From Curtobacterium sp. MCPF17_052 (lineage in GTDB: Bacteria > Actinomycetota > Actinomycetes > Actinomycetales > Microbacteriaceae), in the NCBI RefSeq assembly GCF_003234085.1, contig NZ_QKSD01000009.1, positions 62,001-126,000 of the forward strand: a stretch of 64,000 nt of DNA. The letters run 5' to 3'. The translations under genes and the position numbers were made by a program. Below are positions 1-8,935 of the stretch, piece by piece. Each line of letters begins with the position of its first letter. Position 1 is the stretch's first letter. The notes beneath the pieces are model-generated. The model was not told where the DNA came from and did not search any database. It worked only from the letters and a program-made list of their open reading frames with translations.

Positions 1-14
1 GAACACGACGGCAA

Positions 15-36
15 CGGCGCGCCGATCGGTGCGCCG
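15..36. promoter_or_regulatory. palindrome upstream of sdhC
   Basis: A 22-bp palindrome (CGGCGC, CCGATCGG core, GCGCCG, with one G-T pair) ends 21 bp before the sdhC start. A clear ribosome binding site (GGGAAGG) follows it. It could be an operator or a hairpin left from the gene to the left. Only the symmetry is seen; no binding protein is known. Confidence 0.3.
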
Positions 37-57
37 GCCCTACGGGAAGGCGAGCTC

Positions 58-519
58 ATGGCCGAGCAGACCGCAGGCGGGACGGCGACAGCCACCCCGC
101 AGGTGACCATCGACGGTACGTCGATCGACGCACCTCGGACGCGCGCGCCGCAGGGCACGCTCTACCGCGGCTCGATCGGGATGTGGTCGTGGGTGCTGCA
201 CCGGATCACCGGCGTCGCCATCTACTTCTTCCTGCTGGTGCACATCCTCGACACGGCACTGGTCCGGCTCTCGCCCGAGGCCTACAACGCCGTCATCGGC
301 ACGTACAAGACGCCGCTGATGAACCTGGGCGAGATCGCCCTCGTCGCCGCCATCGTGTTCCACGCGTTCAACGGGCTGCGGATCATCCTCATCGACTTCT
401 GGTCGAAGGGGCCGAAGTACCAGCGCGCCATGTTCTGGGTCGTCCTCGTGCTCTGGGCAGTGGCGATCGCGGGCTTCCTGCCGCGCCAGCTCATGAACCT
501 CGTCGCCGACTTCAACTGA
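58..519 (+). CDS. sdhC: succinate dehydrogenase, cytochrome b556 membrane anchor subunit
   Basis: This is one of the two membrane anchors of complex II, which passes electrons from succinate oxidation to menaquinone. The 153-residue protein has about three membrane helices (near residues 50-68, 88-113 and 125-145). It carries the family signature SWVLHRITG at 44-52 and histidines at 62 and 102 that are candidate haem ligands. The hydrophilic N-terminal 35 residues are longer than in many homologues. The ATG follows GGGAAGG. It begins the sdhCDAB operon, with sdhD starting 13 bp later. The order C-D-A-B is the usual one. Confidence 0.93.
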   Translation: MAEQTAGGTATATPQVTIDGTSIDAPRTRAPQGTLYRGSIGMWSWVLHRITGVAIYFFLLVHILDTALVRLSPEAYNAVIGTYKTPLMNLGEIALVAAIVFHAFNGLRIILIDFWSKGPKYQRAMFWVVLVLWAVAIAGFLPRQLMNLVADFN

Positions 520-532
520 ACCGAGGGCTGTC

Positions 533-979
533 ATGACCACCGAGACCGTCGCACCGCCCCGCAGCGCCGACGCGGCCCGCCGCACCACCAACTGGGAGAA
601 GTGGGGCTGGATCTACATGCGGGCCTCGGGCGTGCTGCTCGTCGTCCTCATCTTCGGCCACCTCTTCGTGAACATGGTCGCCGGCGAAGGCGTCAAGCAG
701 ATCGACTTCGCCTTCGTCGCCGGCAAGTGGGCGAGCCCGTTCTGGCGGATCTGGGACACGCTGATGCTCTGGCTCGCGCTGATCCACGGCTCGAACGGCA
801 TGCGAACGATCATCAACGACTACGTCGGCAAGGCCGGGGTCCGCAAGACCCTGCTCGGCGCCGTGCTCGTCGCGTGTGTCCTCCTCATCGTCCTCGGCAC
901 GCTCGTGTGCTGGACGTTCGACCCGTGCCCCGCCGGCGCTGCCGCTGCGGACCTGCCGTCCTTCTGCCCCGCGCAGTAG
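533..979 (+). CDS. sdhD: succinate dehydrogenase, hydrophobic membrane anchor subunit
   Basis: Second membrane anchor of succinate dehydrogenase, 148 residues. Three hydrophobic helices are visible, near 32-50, 72-92 and 108-128. The motif [13 protein letters not shown] at 85-97 is typical of actinobacterial SdhD and lies near the quinone site; His43 and His85 could be the haem or quinone residues. The C-terminal tail carries three cysteines (127, 132 and 145), which is not a standard family feature. A 58-bp gap separates it from sdhA. Confidence 0.9.
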   Translation: MTTETVAPPRSADAARRTTNWEKWGWIYMRASGVLLVVLIFGHLFVNMVAGEGVKQIDFAFVAGKWASPFWRIWDTLMLWLALIHGSNGMRTIINDYVGKAGVRKTLLGAVLVACVLLIVLGTLVCWTFDPCPAGAAAADLPSFCPAQ

Positions 980-1037
980 ACGTCGTACCGCACCCGCCGA
1001 CGCCCCGCACGCTCCACCTCCTGATCGAAAGACCCCT

Positions 1038-2831
1038 GTGACCGACATCACCGTGCACCACCACCAGTTCGACATCGTCATCATCGGCGCAGGAGGCGCC
1101 GGCATGCGGGCCGCCATCGAAGCCGGGCCGAAGGCGAAGACCGCCGTCATCTCGAAGCTGTACCCGACGCGCTCCCACACCGGAGCGGCGCAGGGCGGCA
1201 TGGCGGCCGCCCTCGCGAACGTCGAAGAGGACTCGTGGGAGTGGCACACCTTCGACACCATCAAGGGCGGCGACTACCTGGTCGACCAGGACGCCGCCGA
1301 GATCCTGGCGAAGGAGGCCATCGACGCGGTCATCGACCTCGAGAACATGGGCCTGCCGTTCAACCGGACGCCCGAGGGCAAGATCGACCAGCGACGGTTC
1401 GGTGGCCACACCCGAGACCACGGCAAAGCCCCGGTCCGCCGTGCCTGCTACGCGGCCGACCGCACCGGCCACATGATCCTGCAGACGCTGTTCCAGAACT
1501 GCGTGAAGCTCGGGGTCAACTTCTTCAACGAGTTCTACGCGCTCGACCTCATCATGGTCGACGTGGTGGGAGACGACGGCGTCACCCGTAAGCAGCCGGC
1601 CGGCGTGGTCGCGTTCGAGCTCTCGACCGGCGAGCTGCACGTGTTCCACGCGAAGGCGATGGTCTTCGCGACCGGTGGCTTCGGCAAGATGTACAAGACC
1701 ACCTCGAACGCACACACGCTCACCGGTGACGGTGTCGGCATCGTCTGGCGGACCGGGCTGCCGCTCGAGGACATGGAGTTCTTCCAGTTCCACCCGACCG
1801 GGCTCGCGGGCCTCGGCATCCTGCTGACCGAGGGTGCCCGCGGTGAGGGCGCGATCCTCCGCAACGCCTCGGGTGAACGGTTCATGGAGCGCTACGCCCC
1901 GACCATCAAGGACCTCGCGCCGCGCGACATCGTCGCCCGCTGCATGGTGCAGGAGGTCGCCGAGGGACGCGGCGCCGGTCCGAACAAGGACTACGTGCTG
2001 CTCGACTGCACGCACCTCGGTGCCGAGGTGCTCGAGACGAAGCTGCCCGACATCACCGAGTTCGCCCGCACCTACCTGGGCGTCGACCCGGTCGTCGAGC
2101 CGGTGCCGGTGATGCCGACCGCGCACTACGCGATGGGCGGCATCCCGACCAACGTCAAGGCCGAGGTCCTCTCGGACAACGACACCGTCGTCCCGGGTCT
2201 CTACGCCGCCGGCGAGTGCGCCTGCGTCTCGGTGCACGGCTCGAACCGTCTCGGGACGAACTCACTGCTCGACATCAACGTGTTCGGCAAGCGCTCGGGC
2301 AACAACGCCGCCGAGTACGTGCAGACGGCCGAGTTCCTGCCGCTGCCCGAGGACCCCGCGGCGAACGTGCGCGGCATGCTCGAGCAGCTCCGGGCCTCCA
2401 CCGGGACCGAACGTGTCTCCGTGCTCCGCAAGGAGCTGCAGGAGGAGATGGACAAGAACGCGCAGGTGTTCCGCACCGACGAGTCCCTCGCCCGCGTGAC
2501 GGAGACCATCCACACGCTCCGGAACCGCTTCATGCAGGTCTCGGTGCAGGACAAGGGCAAGCGGTTCAACACCGACCTACTCGAAGCGGTCGAGCTCGGG
2601 TTCCTGCTCGACCTGGCCGAGGTCGTCGTGTACTCGGCACGGAACCGCAAGGAGTCCCGCGGCGGCCACATGCGCGACGACTACCCGAAGCGCGACGACG
2701 AGAACTACATGCAGCACACCATGGCGTACCTGACGGGCGACCCGCACTCGTCCCTCGCCGACGACCACATCACGCTCGACTGGAAGCCGGTCGTGATCAC
2801 CCGGTACCAGCCGATGGAGAGGAAGTACTGA
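1038..2831 (+). CDS. sdhA: succinate dehydrogenase flavoprotein subunit
   Basis: Catalytic FAD subunit oxidising succinate to fumarate, 597 residues. The Rossmann motif GAGGAG is at 17-22. SHTGAAQGG at 46-54 contains the histidine that binds FAD covalently, and [20 protein letters not shown] forms part of the active site. I take the GTG at 1038 as the start because homology begins a few residues later ([16 protein letters not shown]). The reading frame stays open 54 codons upstream, but that part is arginine-rich and overlaps sdhD, so it is not coding in this frame. sdhB starts 1 bp after the stop. Confidence 0.96.
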   Translation: MTDITVHHHQFDIVIIGAGGAGMRAAIEAGPKAKTAVISKLYPTRSHTGAAQGGMAAALANVEEDSWEWHTFDTIKGGDYLVDQDAAEILAKEAIDAVIDLENMGLPFNRTPEGKIDQRRFGGHTRDHGKAPVRRACYAADRTGHMILQTLFQNCVKLGVNFFNEFYALDLIMVDVVGDDGVTRKQPAGVVAFELSTGELHVFHAKAMVFATGGFGKMYKTTSNAHTLTGDGVGIVWRTGLPLEDMEFFQFHPTGLAGLGILLTEGARGEGAILRNASGERFMERYAPTIKDLAPRDIVARCMVQEVAEGRGAGPNKDYVLLDCTHLGAEVLETKLPDITEFARTYLGVDPVVEPVPVMPTAHYAMGGIPTNVKAEVLSDNDTVVPGLYAAGECACVSVHGSNRLGTNSLLDINVFGKRSGNNAAEYVQTAEFLPLPEDPAANVRGMLEQLRASTGTERVSVLRKELQEEMDKNAQVFRTDESLARVTETIHTLRNRFMQVSVQDKGKRFNTDLLEAVELGFLLDLAEVVVYSARNRKESRGGHMRDDYPKRDDENYMQHTMAYLTGDPHSSLADDHITLDWKPVVITRYQPMERKY

Positions 2832-2832
2832 G

Positions 2833-3606
2833 ATGACCGACACCCTGGTCTCCGACGCGCCCCGCACCGACACCGTGCAGGACGCCCCTCCCGGATCGTT
2901 CTCCGTGACGGTGATCGTCCGACGCTTCGACCCCGACGTGGACGACGAGCCGCGCTGGCAGGACTTCGACGTCATGATGCTGCCGACCGACCGCATCCTG
3001 GACGCGCTGCACAAGATCAAGTGGGAGCAGGACGGGTCCCTGACCTTCCGTCGTTCCTGCGCGCACGGCGTGTGCGGCTCCGACGCGATGCGCATCAACG
3101 GCCGCAACCGCCTGGCGTGCAAGACGCTGATCAAGGACCTCGACATCTCGAAGCCGATCTACGTCGAGGCGATCAAGGGCCTGCCGCTCGAGAAGGACCT
3201 CATCGTCGACATGGAGCCCTTCTTCAAGTCGTTCCGCGAGGTGCAGCCGTTCCTGCAGCCGAAGTCGGCGCCGGAGAAGGGCAAGGAGCGCATCCAGTCG
3301 GTGGCCGACCGTGCCCGCTTCGACGACACCACCAAGTGCATCCTCTGCGCCGCGTGCACGTCCTCGTGCCCGGTGTTCTGGACCGACGGCCAGTACTTCG
3401 GCCCGGCGGCGATCGTCAACGCGCACCGCTTCATCTTCGACTCCCGCGACGACGCGGCCGACGTGCGCCTGGACATCCTCAACGACAAGGAAGGCGTCTG
3501 GCGCTGCCGCACGACCTTCAACTGCACCGACGCCTGCCCCCGCGGTATCCAGGTGACGAAGGCGATCTCCGAGGTCAAGCAGGCCGTCATGCGCGGCCGG
3601 GCGTAG
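2833..3606 (+). CDS. sdhB: succinate dehydrogenase iron-sulfur subunit
   Basis: Electron-transfer subunit linking SdhA to the membrane anchors, 257 residues. The [2Fe-2S] ligands are Cys76, Cys81, Asp84 and Cys96; an Asp at the third position is also found in Escherichia coli. The [4Fe-4S] and [3Fe-4S] clusters use Cys169/172/175 and Cys179/225/231/235 in the CILCAACTSSCP and CRTTFNCTDACP motifs. It has an N-terminal extension of about 20 residues. The ribosome binding site GAGGAAG lies inside the end of sdhA, so the two are translationally linked. No terminator is obvious in the 51-bp gap that follows. Confidence 0.96.
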   Translation: MTDTLVSDAPRTDTVQDAPPGSFSVTVIVRRFDPDVDDEPRWQDFDVMMLPTDRILDALHKIKWEQDGSLTFRRSCAHGVCGSDAMRINGRNRLACKTLIKDLDISKPIYVEAIKGLPLEKDLIVDMEPFFKSFREVQPFLQPKSAPEKGKERIQSVADRARFDDTTKCILCAACTSSCPVFWTDGQYFGPAAIVNAHRFIFDSRDDAADVRLDILNDKEGVWRCRTTFNCTDACPRGIQVTKAISEVKQAVMRGRA

Positions 3607-3644
3607 CACGCCGATGCCGACAGGAACGTCATGGGCGGGCGCGC

Positions 3645-3650
3645 TAGGCT
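3645..3650 (+). promoter_or_regulatory. leaderless -10 hexamer of the TNT-like gene
   Basis: TAGGCT is followed by 7 nt and then ATG at 3658. Transcription starting about 7 nt after the hexamer would begin at the start codon. There is no Shine-Dalgarno sequence directly before this ATG. Confidence 0.55.
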
Positions 3651-3657
3651 CCCGCTC

Positions 3658-4299
3658 ATGACGTTCGCGGACACCCGCCCCATCCTGGATCAGCTCGGCT
3701 ACACGGTCCGGTACGTGCAGCTCCCCGGTGAGACGCTCCACGAGCCGCCGGTGGAGGGTGCCCTGCGCATCGTCCCGGTCGACGCCGGCTCCTTCGCGCT
3801 CGAGGTCGTCGACTACGGCACCGCCCGTCGCCTGGCCACGGCCGGCAACGAGGCCGACGCGGTCGAGATGCTCCGGCGCTTCCTGAACCGGCCGTTCCCG
3901 GACGCACGCGACATCCGCCGCAGCGACCTCGACCAGATGCGGGACCGGTCGGCGTCGACCTACCCGCAGCTGGCGCAGCAGGTCGCCGCGACCGGTGACG
4001 CCGGTCTGACCATCCAGATCCCCGCCGGCGTCCCCGTCGACCGCATCGGCGGACCGGACGGCTACCTCCTGCACCCGCTCGAGACGCCGCTGCCGGCACG
4101 ATCGCTGCCGCCGCACACGGCCGCCTCCCCCGAGGTGCACCGGTACGTCGTCGAGCGCCCGTTCCTCGTCACCGTCCGGTTCGTGCGGCCGTGGTTCGAC
4201 CAGCCGGGCGGTGCGCTCCGGTTCGAGATCGCGAACCCGACCTCGACCGTCCGCGACCTGGTCGTCGACGGATCGCTGGCCCGCGTCCGCGTGGTCTGA
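3658..4299 (+). CDS. TNT-like (DUF4237) domain protein
   Basis: 213 residues, no signal peptide or membrane helix. The C-terminal half (about 120-190) matches the NAD glycohydrolase fold of the tuberculosis necrotizing toxin (the CpnT C-terminus): VDRIGGPDGYLLHP supplies the DR and Tyr positions, ARSLPP the next conserved Arg, then RPWFDQPGG. The motif that in TNT continues GGGxQY reads GGALRF here, so the catalytic Gln is an Arg. The N-terminal half has no motif I know. The protein may be an inactive or repurposed TNT relative, and no immunity gene is adjacent. The start at 3658 rather than 3631 is chosen from the TAGGCT hexamer 7 nt upstream. The family call is moderately sure; the function is unknown. 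Confidence 0.65.
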   Translation: MTFADTRPILDQLGYTVRYVQLPGETLHEPPVEGALRIVPVDAGSFALEVVDYGTARRLATAGNEADAVEMLRRFLNRPFPDARDIRRSDLDQMRDRSASTYPQLAQQVAATGDAGLTIQIPAGVPVDRIGGPDGYLLHPLETPLPARSLPPHTAASPEVHRYVVERPFLVTVRFVRPWFDQPGGALRFEIANPTSTVRDLVVDGSLARVRVV

Positions 4300-4318
4300 G
4301 TCGTCAGTCCGTTCCGTC

Positions 4319-4367
4319 CCACGACGAAGCCCTCCTCCCCGACCGGGGCAGGAGGGCTTCGTCGTGG
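4319..4367. terminator. bidirectional hairpin terminator
   Basis: 18-bp perfect stem (4319-4336 with 4350-4367) plus a 3-bp inner stem. It lies between the convergent TNT-like gene and the first DUF805 gene. There is no long U-tract on either strand. Confidence 0.75.
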
Positions 4368-4376
4368 CGTGGTGCG

Positions 4377-5045
4377 TCAGCCGCGCTCGGGGCGGTCGAA
4401 CCGCTGGCCCTCGGGCTTCGAGGGCATGAGGAACAGCACGAGCACGATGATCGGCCCGACGAACGGGATGAGGACGAGCAGGTACAACGGCCCGGCGAAG
4501 TTCCCGTCGTGCAGTCGTCGCCACGCCAGCGCGAGCGTCGGCAGCAGGATCGCGAGCGAGAAGAGGCCCACGATCGAGTAGGCGATGAGGTAGAGCGGCG
4601 ACGGCGAGGTCATCACCGACGTGACGCTGTACCCGGTGCTGACGGTCTGCCGCTCGGACATCGCGAACCCGACACCGACGAGGGTCCAGAGCACGGCGAA
4701 GACGATGAAGCTGGCGAGGTACCACCACCAGAACTCGCTCCGACTGGCGCGACCGTCGAACCGGACGTACTTCTTGAAGAACCGCTTGACCGCGTTCGGG
4801 AACGAGATGCCGTACCACGGGGCCCACAGCGGCGGCTCACCGTTCGGCCCGGTCTGGACGGCCTGACCGTAGCCCTGCGGCTGCTGGCCGTACTGGCCCT
4901 GCTGGCCGTACTGCTGCTGGCCGTACTGCTGCTGGCCCTGCTGGCCGTACTGCTGTCCCTGCTGCTGCTGTCCGTACGGGTTCTGCTGCCCGTACGGCTG
5001 CTGGTCGTCCGGCTTGCCGTACGGCTGCTGCGGGTTGTCGCTCAC
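4377..5045 (-). CDS. DUF805 membrane protein with Gln/Tyr/Gly-rich N-terminus (copy A)
   Basis: 222 residues. About the first 80 are low complexity, built from GQQ, QYG and YGQQ units. The rest is a DUF805 domain opening with the conserved PLWAPWYGISFPNAVKRFFKKYVRFDGRASRSEFWWW, followed by four predicted helices and the RRLHDGN motif. DUF805 proteins are membrane proteins of unknown function, common in actinobacteria. The GTG at 5045 (SDNPQQPYGK) is taken as the start because it parallels the neighbouring copy B start (SDQYPQDPY). The two genes are tandem on the minus strand, 150 bp apart, and look like a duplication. Confidence 0.85.
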   Translation of the reverse strand: MSDNPQQPYGKPDDQQPYGQQNPYGQQQQGQQYGQQGQQQYGQQQYGQQGQYGQQPQGYGQAVQTGPNGEPPLWAPWYGISFPNAVKRFFKKYVRFDGRASRSEFWWWYLASFIVFAVLWTLVGVGFAMSERQTVSTGYSVTSVMTSPSPLYLIAYSIVGLFSLAILLPTLALAWRRLHDGNFAGPLYLLVLIPFVGPIIVLVLFLMPSKPEGQRFDRPERG

Positions 5046-5195
5046 GGTGTCTCCCCTGGTGTCGAGTGGTGCTCGGCTTTGAGTCAACCAGGAACGGTCC
5101 ACACCGGGAGGAACGTGACGACCCCCGACCGAGGGGCAGCCCCACGGGTCACCACGGCGACCCGACCACGTGGCAGGGCCGCCGTGAGACGTCGA

Positions 5196-5960
5196 TCAGC
5201 CGCGGTTCGGCTGGTCGAAGCGGGCACCCTCACGGACGGAGGGGATGCAGCCGATCACGATGGCGAAGAGCACACCGATCGGCGGGATGATGAACAGCAG
5301 CGCCAGGAGGCCCGAGAAGTTCACGTCGTGCAGGCGGCGCACGGTGAGCGCGATGAACCCGACGAGGGTCGCGAGCGCCCAGAGTCCGCCGACCACGTTC
5401 GAGTCGCTGCCGCCGATGACGGTGTCGATCAGGTTCGTGACGATGTTGCCGATCGCCCACCAGAGCGCCCAGAACCAGAACTCGCTGCGGCTGGCGCGAC
5501 CGTCGAAGCGCACGTACTTCTTCCAGAAGCGCGTGAACGCCTTCGGGAACGGGATGCCGTACCAGGGCGCCCAGAGCGGGGGTTCGCCCTGCGCCACGGG
5601 CTGCTGCCCGTACGACTGCGGCTGGGCGAACTGCCCCGGCTGCTGACCGTACTGGCCCGGCTGACCCGGCTGACCCGGCTGACCCGGCTGCGCGGGCTGC
5701 CCGTACGGCGACTGCTGCCCGTACTGCCCGGGCTGCGCGTACGGGGCCTGCTGGCCGTACGGCGGCTGCTGCGTCGGCTGTCCGGAGGGCTGCTGGCCGT
5801 ACGGCGGCTGCTGCGCGGGCTGCCCGTAGGGGGACCCGGAGGGCTGCTGCCCGTACGGCGACTGCGCCGGCGGCTGCTGCCCGTACGGCGACCCCTGCGA
5901 CGGGTCGGGCTCGTCACCCGGACGCTTGGCGTACGGGTCCTGGGGGTACTGGTCGCTCAC
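5196..5960 (-). CDS. DUF805 membrane protein with Pro/Gln/Gly/Tyr-rich N-terminus (copy B)
   Basis: 254 residues; paralogue of the gene just downstream. The N-terminal 120 residues are repeats of SPYGQQP, QPPYGQQ and PGQPGQ. The DUF805 part begins PLWAPWYGIPFPKAFTRFWKKYVRFDGRASRSEFWFW and ends with VRRLHDVNFSGLLALL and a short basic tail. The GTG at 5960 has a strong ribosome binding site (GGAAGGAA). Disordered PYGQ-type N-terminal tails on integral membrane domains recur in actinobacteria, but their role is not established. Confidence 0.85.
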   Translation of the reverse strand: MSDQYPQDPYAKRPGDEPDPSQGSPYGQQPPAQSPYGQQPSGSPYGQPAQQPPYGQQPSGQPTQQPPYGQQAPYAQPGQYGQQSPYGQPAQPGQPGQPGQPGQYGQQPGQFAQPQSYGQQPVAQGEPPLWAPWYGIPFPKAFTRFWKKYVRFDGRASRSEFWFWALWWAIGNIVTNLIDTVIGGSDSNVVGGLWALATLVGFIALTVRRLHDVNFSGLLALLFIIPPIGVLFAIVIGCIPSVREGARFDQPNRG

Positions 5961-6191
5961 GGCGGTTCCTTCCGGGGTGCGGGGTCGGTGTACCCGCGGC
6001 GATCCGGGCGATGGTGCCGACCGCCGGGACCCGTGCCCCGCCGTCCTGCTCCCCCGCACACTGACCCCGCGCGCTGGACCCAGTGTGCCAGCCCCGGCTC
6101 CGTCAGGACAGCAGCGCCGCGACGGCACACGTCCACGACACCGGCGCAGCACCTGCCCGCGTCGACACCGCTCAGGGATCGGGGCCCAATC

Positions 6192-6226
6192 CTCAGGGCT
6201 CAGGGCTCAGGGCTCAGGGCTCAGGG
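6192..6226. repeat. five tandem copies of a 7-bp unit (CTCAGGG)
   Basis: CTCAGGG repeats exactly five times in 35 bp. The last unit supplies the TGA stop of the MDR oxidoreductase gene on the minus strand. Each unit contains a potential stop (CCCTGAG on the minus strand), so copy number would not change the protein length. Confidence 0.9.
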
Positions 6227-7153
6227 CAGCAGCGCCAGCTTCCCGCCCGGGTGCCCCGACTCGAGCAGCACGAGGGCCGCCCGAGCCTCGGCGAGCGGGA
6301 AGGTCCGGGCGACCGGCACGACGAGCTCGCCGCGTCCGGCCAGGTCGATGAGGCGCGCCCGCACCGAGTCCCGGAACGCGGCGCTGTCGGGCTGGGCTCC
6401 GCCGATCGCGGTGATGCCGGCCTCCTCCGCGCGCCCGAAGGCGGCGATGGTCGCGATGCGACTGCGGTCCGTCACCAGGGACAACGAGACGTCGACGGCT
6501 TCGTCCGACCCGACGCAGTCCAGGGCCACGTCGACACCGGAGGCGGCGAGGTCACGGACGCGGGCCTCCAGTCCGTCCCCGTAGGCGACCCACGTACCGC
6601 CGTGTCCGCGGACGGTGTCGGCGTTCGCCTCGGAGGCGGTGCCGATCGCACGCGCGCCGAGCGCACGGAGCTGCTGGAGCAGGCTGACCCCGACCGCCCC
6701 GGAGGCGCCGTGCACGAGCACCGTGTCGCCCGGCTGCACGCCCGTGACGCGGATGAGGTCCGCCGCCGTCGTGCCCGCGAGCAGCAGGTTCGCGGCCTCC
6801 GGGAACCCGAGCGACGGCGGCTTGGCGAACACGTCCGCCGCGGGCAGCGTGAGCTCCTCGGTCCAGCCACCGCGGACCCGGAACGCCAGGACCTCGTCCC
6901 CGACGGTGACCGGGCCGGACGCGATCGTCGTGTCGGGTCCGACGGCGCTGACGACGCCGGCGACCTCGTACCCGATCGGCACGGGGAAGTCGGACGGGTC
7001 GCCCCGCTGCGTGTGCTTCGCGTCGGCGGGGTTCATCCCGGCGGCCCGGACGTGGACGGTCACCTCGCCAGGGCCCGGGGCGGGCACCTCCACGTCGACC
7101 AGTTCGAACACGTCACTGCCGCCCGGACGCGGTGCCACCCACTGCTTCGTCAT
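6221..7153 (-). CDS. MDR-family NADP-dependent quinone oxidoreductase-like protein
   Basis: 310 residues. The N-terminal GroES-like domain holds VTVHVRAAGMNPADAKHTQRG and GYEVAGVVSAVG. The Rossmann domain holds VLVHGASGAVGVSLLQQLRALGA (near 140). The zinc-ligand cysteines of true alcohol dehydrogenases are absent, which fits the quinone oxidoreductase/enoyl reductase branch. The substrate is unknown. The ATG at 7153 is chosen because TACCGT lies 7 nt upstream and homology starts at MTKQW. Nothing adjacent suggests a pathway; the gene lies downstream of the mannitol operon, beyond a palindromic terminator. Confidence 0.85.
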   Translation of the reverse strand: MTKQWVAPRPGGSDVFELVDVEVPAPGPGEVTVHVRAAGMNPADAKHTQRGDPSDFPVPIGYEVAGVVSAVGPDTTIASGPVTVGDEVLAFRVRGGWTEELTLPAADVFAKPPSLGFPEAANLLLAGTTAADLIRVTGVQPGDTVLVHGASGAVGVSLLQQLRALGARAIGTASEANADTVRGHGGTWVAYGDGLEARVRDLAASGVDVALDCVGSDEAVDVSLSLVTDRSRIATIAAFGRAEEAGITAIGGAQPDSAAFRDSVRARLIDLAGRGELVVPVARTFPLAEARAALVLLESGHPGGKLALLP

Positions 7154-7160
7154 GTCCGCG

Positions 7161-7166
7161 ACGGTA
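7161..7166 (-). promoter_or_regulatory. leaderless -10 hexamer of the MDR oxidoreductase
   Basis: On the minus strand TACCGT is followed by 7 nt and then the ATG at 7153. Confidence 0.45.
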
Positions 7167-7217
7167 CTCGCGGGCATGACGGCGTCGTCGAGCGTGCGGT
7201 GGACCCGCACCGAGACG

Positions 7218-7259
7218 CGACGGGAGGCCCGGTACCACCGGGTACCGGGCCTCCCGTCG
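7218..7259. terminator. GACGGGAGGC-family palindrome after mtlD
   Basis: 19-bp perfect arms (7218-7236 and 7241-7259) with a 4-nt loop, 16 bp beyond the mtlD stop. Same outer stem as the palindromes at 13703, 19737, 53012 and 60207. Confidence 0.75.
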
Positions 7260-7275
7260 GGTCAGATGACGCCCG

Positions 7276-8427
7276 TCAGGCGCGCGCGGCGCCGACCCGG
7301 CCCGTGAACGAGGCGTGCAGCGGGTGCTCGCCACCGAGGCCGGTGATCTCGGAGGCGATGTCGGCGTCCGATCGGTCCGAGTGCAGCAGCGCCTGCAACT
7401 CGACGCTCTGCTCGTCGTCCGCGACGTCGAACCGCAGTGCGGCACCCATCGCGTCGAGGAGCGCGGTCGGCTCGGTGCCGTTCTCGGCGAGGGCGGCGGC
7501 CGGCGACACGAACCGCTCGTCGCGGGAGAGCTTGCGCAGCGGCTGGCGGCCGACGCGGGTGACCGTGTCCGGCAGGTGCGGGTTCTCGAAGCGGCCGATG
7601 ATGGCCTCCACGTAGGCCCGGTGCATCTCGGGGTCGAGCTCGTGTCGACGGACGAGCAGGTCGCTCGTCTCGGCGAGCACGGCCTCGAGCGCCGAACGGA
7701 CCGCGGGCATCGCGACGGCGTCGGAGATCCGGTCCGCACCGGCGAGGAACCCGTGGTACGCGACGGTGGCGTGCCCGGTGTTCACCGTGAAGAGCTTGCG
7801 CTCGATCGACGCGGCGAGGCCGTCGACGTAGTGCGCGCCCGGCAGCTCCGGCTCGGCACCGTGGAAGGGCGTGCGATCGATGGCCCATTCGAAGTAGGTC
7901 TCGACGGTGACGTCGAGCCCGCCCCCCGGAGCCTGTGCGGGGACGATGCGGTCCACGGCGGTGTTCGCGAAGACGGCCTTCGCCAGGGCATCGGCCCGCT
8001 CGTCCTCCGGCAACGCGTCGACGATGAACTCGCGGAGGCGGTCGGTGGCGTTGATCGCGTTCTCGCATGCCATCACGGCGAGCGGCGCGGCGTCGACGGA
8101 GCGCTGCTGCAGCCCCCTCGCGATGACGGGGGCGATGAACTTCAGGACCGTCGGGCCGACGGCGCAGGTGACGATGTCGGCGGTCGCGATCTCGGCGACG
8201 ACACCGGCCTCGTCCTGCGCGCTGTTCACGGCGCGGAACCCGGTGACGACGTGGTCCTGGGCGCCCGCGCCGACCTCGTGCACGGTGTACGAGTCGGCAG
8301 CGGCAAGGGCGTCGATCAGCGGAGCGGCGACGTCGGCGAAGATGACCTCGTACCCGGCCTGGTGGAGCAGCAGACCGACGAAACCGCGGCCGATGTTGCC
8401 GGCTCCGAAGTGGACGGCGGTGCTCAC
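7276..8427 (-). CDS. mtlD: mannitol-1-phosphate 5-dehydrogenase
   Basis: Oxidises mannitol-1-phosphate to fructose-6-phosphate with NAD, the last step of PTS mannitol use. 383 residues, the usual length for the family. The NAD-binding motif [13 protein letters not shown] is at 6-18, and [20 protein letters not shown] holds the conserved catalytic Lys and Asn-x-x-His of polyol dehydrogenases. It is last in the minus-strand operon and its start overlaps the mtlF stop by 4 bp, so translation is probably coupled. Confidence 0.95.
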   Translation of the reverse strand: MSTAVHFGAGNIGRGFVGLLLHQAGYEVIFADVAAPLIDALAAADSYTVHEVGAGAQDHVVTGFRAVNSAQDEAGVVAEIATADIVTCAVGPTVLKFIAPVIARGLQQRSVDAAPLAVMACENAINATDRLREFIVDALPEDERADALAKAVFANTAVDRIVPAQAPGGGLDVTVETYFEWAIDRTPFHGAEPELPGAHYVDGLAASIERKLFTVNTGHATVAYHGFLAGADRISDAVAMPAVRSALEAVLAETSDLLVRRHELDPEMHRAYVEAIIGRFENPHLPDTVTRVGRQPLRKLSRDERFVSPAAALAENGTEPTALLDAMGAALRFDVADDEQSVELQALLHSDRSDADIASEITGLGGEHPLHASFTGRVGAARA

Positions 8428-8861
8428 TCGTTGACCTCACCGAGGATCGCGAGGATCGCGGCCGCGTCGGGGGCGTCCGTCAGTGCCTGGACCTGGTCCT
8501 CGTCGGAGAACACGATCGCGATCTTGCTGAGGATGTCGAGGTGCTCGTTGTTCACGCCGGCGATGCCGACGACGAAGCGGACGTCGTTGCCGTCCCAGTC
8601 GATCGGGGTGGCGTAGCGGACGAACGACAGCGCAGAGGCCTTGATGGCGTCCTTCGCGTCGTTCGTGCCGTGCGGGATCGCCAGGTAGTTGCCCATGTAG
8701 GTCGAGACGCTCTTCTCGCGCTCGAGCATGGCGGGGTAGTAGTCCGCGGTGACCGCGCCGACCTCCTGGAGGATCGCAGCTGCCTCCTTCATCGCCTCCG
8801 ACTTGGTCGGCGCAGCGTCCTCGGTGTGGATGCGGATCTGGCTCTCCTGCAGGACGGGCAT
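8424..8861 (-). CDS. mtlF: PTS mannitol-specific EIIA component
   Basis: Stand-alone EIIA protein of 145 residues. It takes phosphate from HPr and passes it to the EIIB domain of MtlA. The phosphorylated histidine lies in [16 protein letters not shown] lies 5 nt before the ATG. Having EIIA separate from EIICB is the arrangement known from many Gram-positive bacteria. It overlaps mtlD by 4 bp and follows mtlA by 74 bp, all on the minus strand. Confidence 0.94.
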   Translation of the reverse strand: MPVLQESQIRIHTEDAAPTKSEAMKEAAAILQEVGAVTADYYPAMLEREKSVSTYMGNYLAIPHGTNDAKDAIKASALSFVRYATPIDWDGNDVRFVVGIAGVNNEHLDILSKIAIVFSDEDQVQALTDAPDAAAILAILGEVNE

Positions 8862-8935
8862 ACGGTTCTCCTTGTTCGTGGTGGACGGCGGAAGAGGGGA
8901 CGGTCGCCCGTCCCCTCCCCCATCGTGCTCTTGTC

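Noticed and set aside
885..2237. 450-codon antisense frame across sdhA
   Set aside because: Mirror frame of a GC-rich gene with His/Arg/Asp/Val bias; no domain and no ribosome binding site.
4191..6584. 797-codon open frame on the plus strand, including leucine/valine-rich stretches that look like membrane helices near 4870-4990
   Set aside because: It is antisense to the two DUF805 genes; the hydrophobic-looking repeats are the complement of the QYGQQ-coding repeats. The real genes have conserved motifs and ribosome binding sites.
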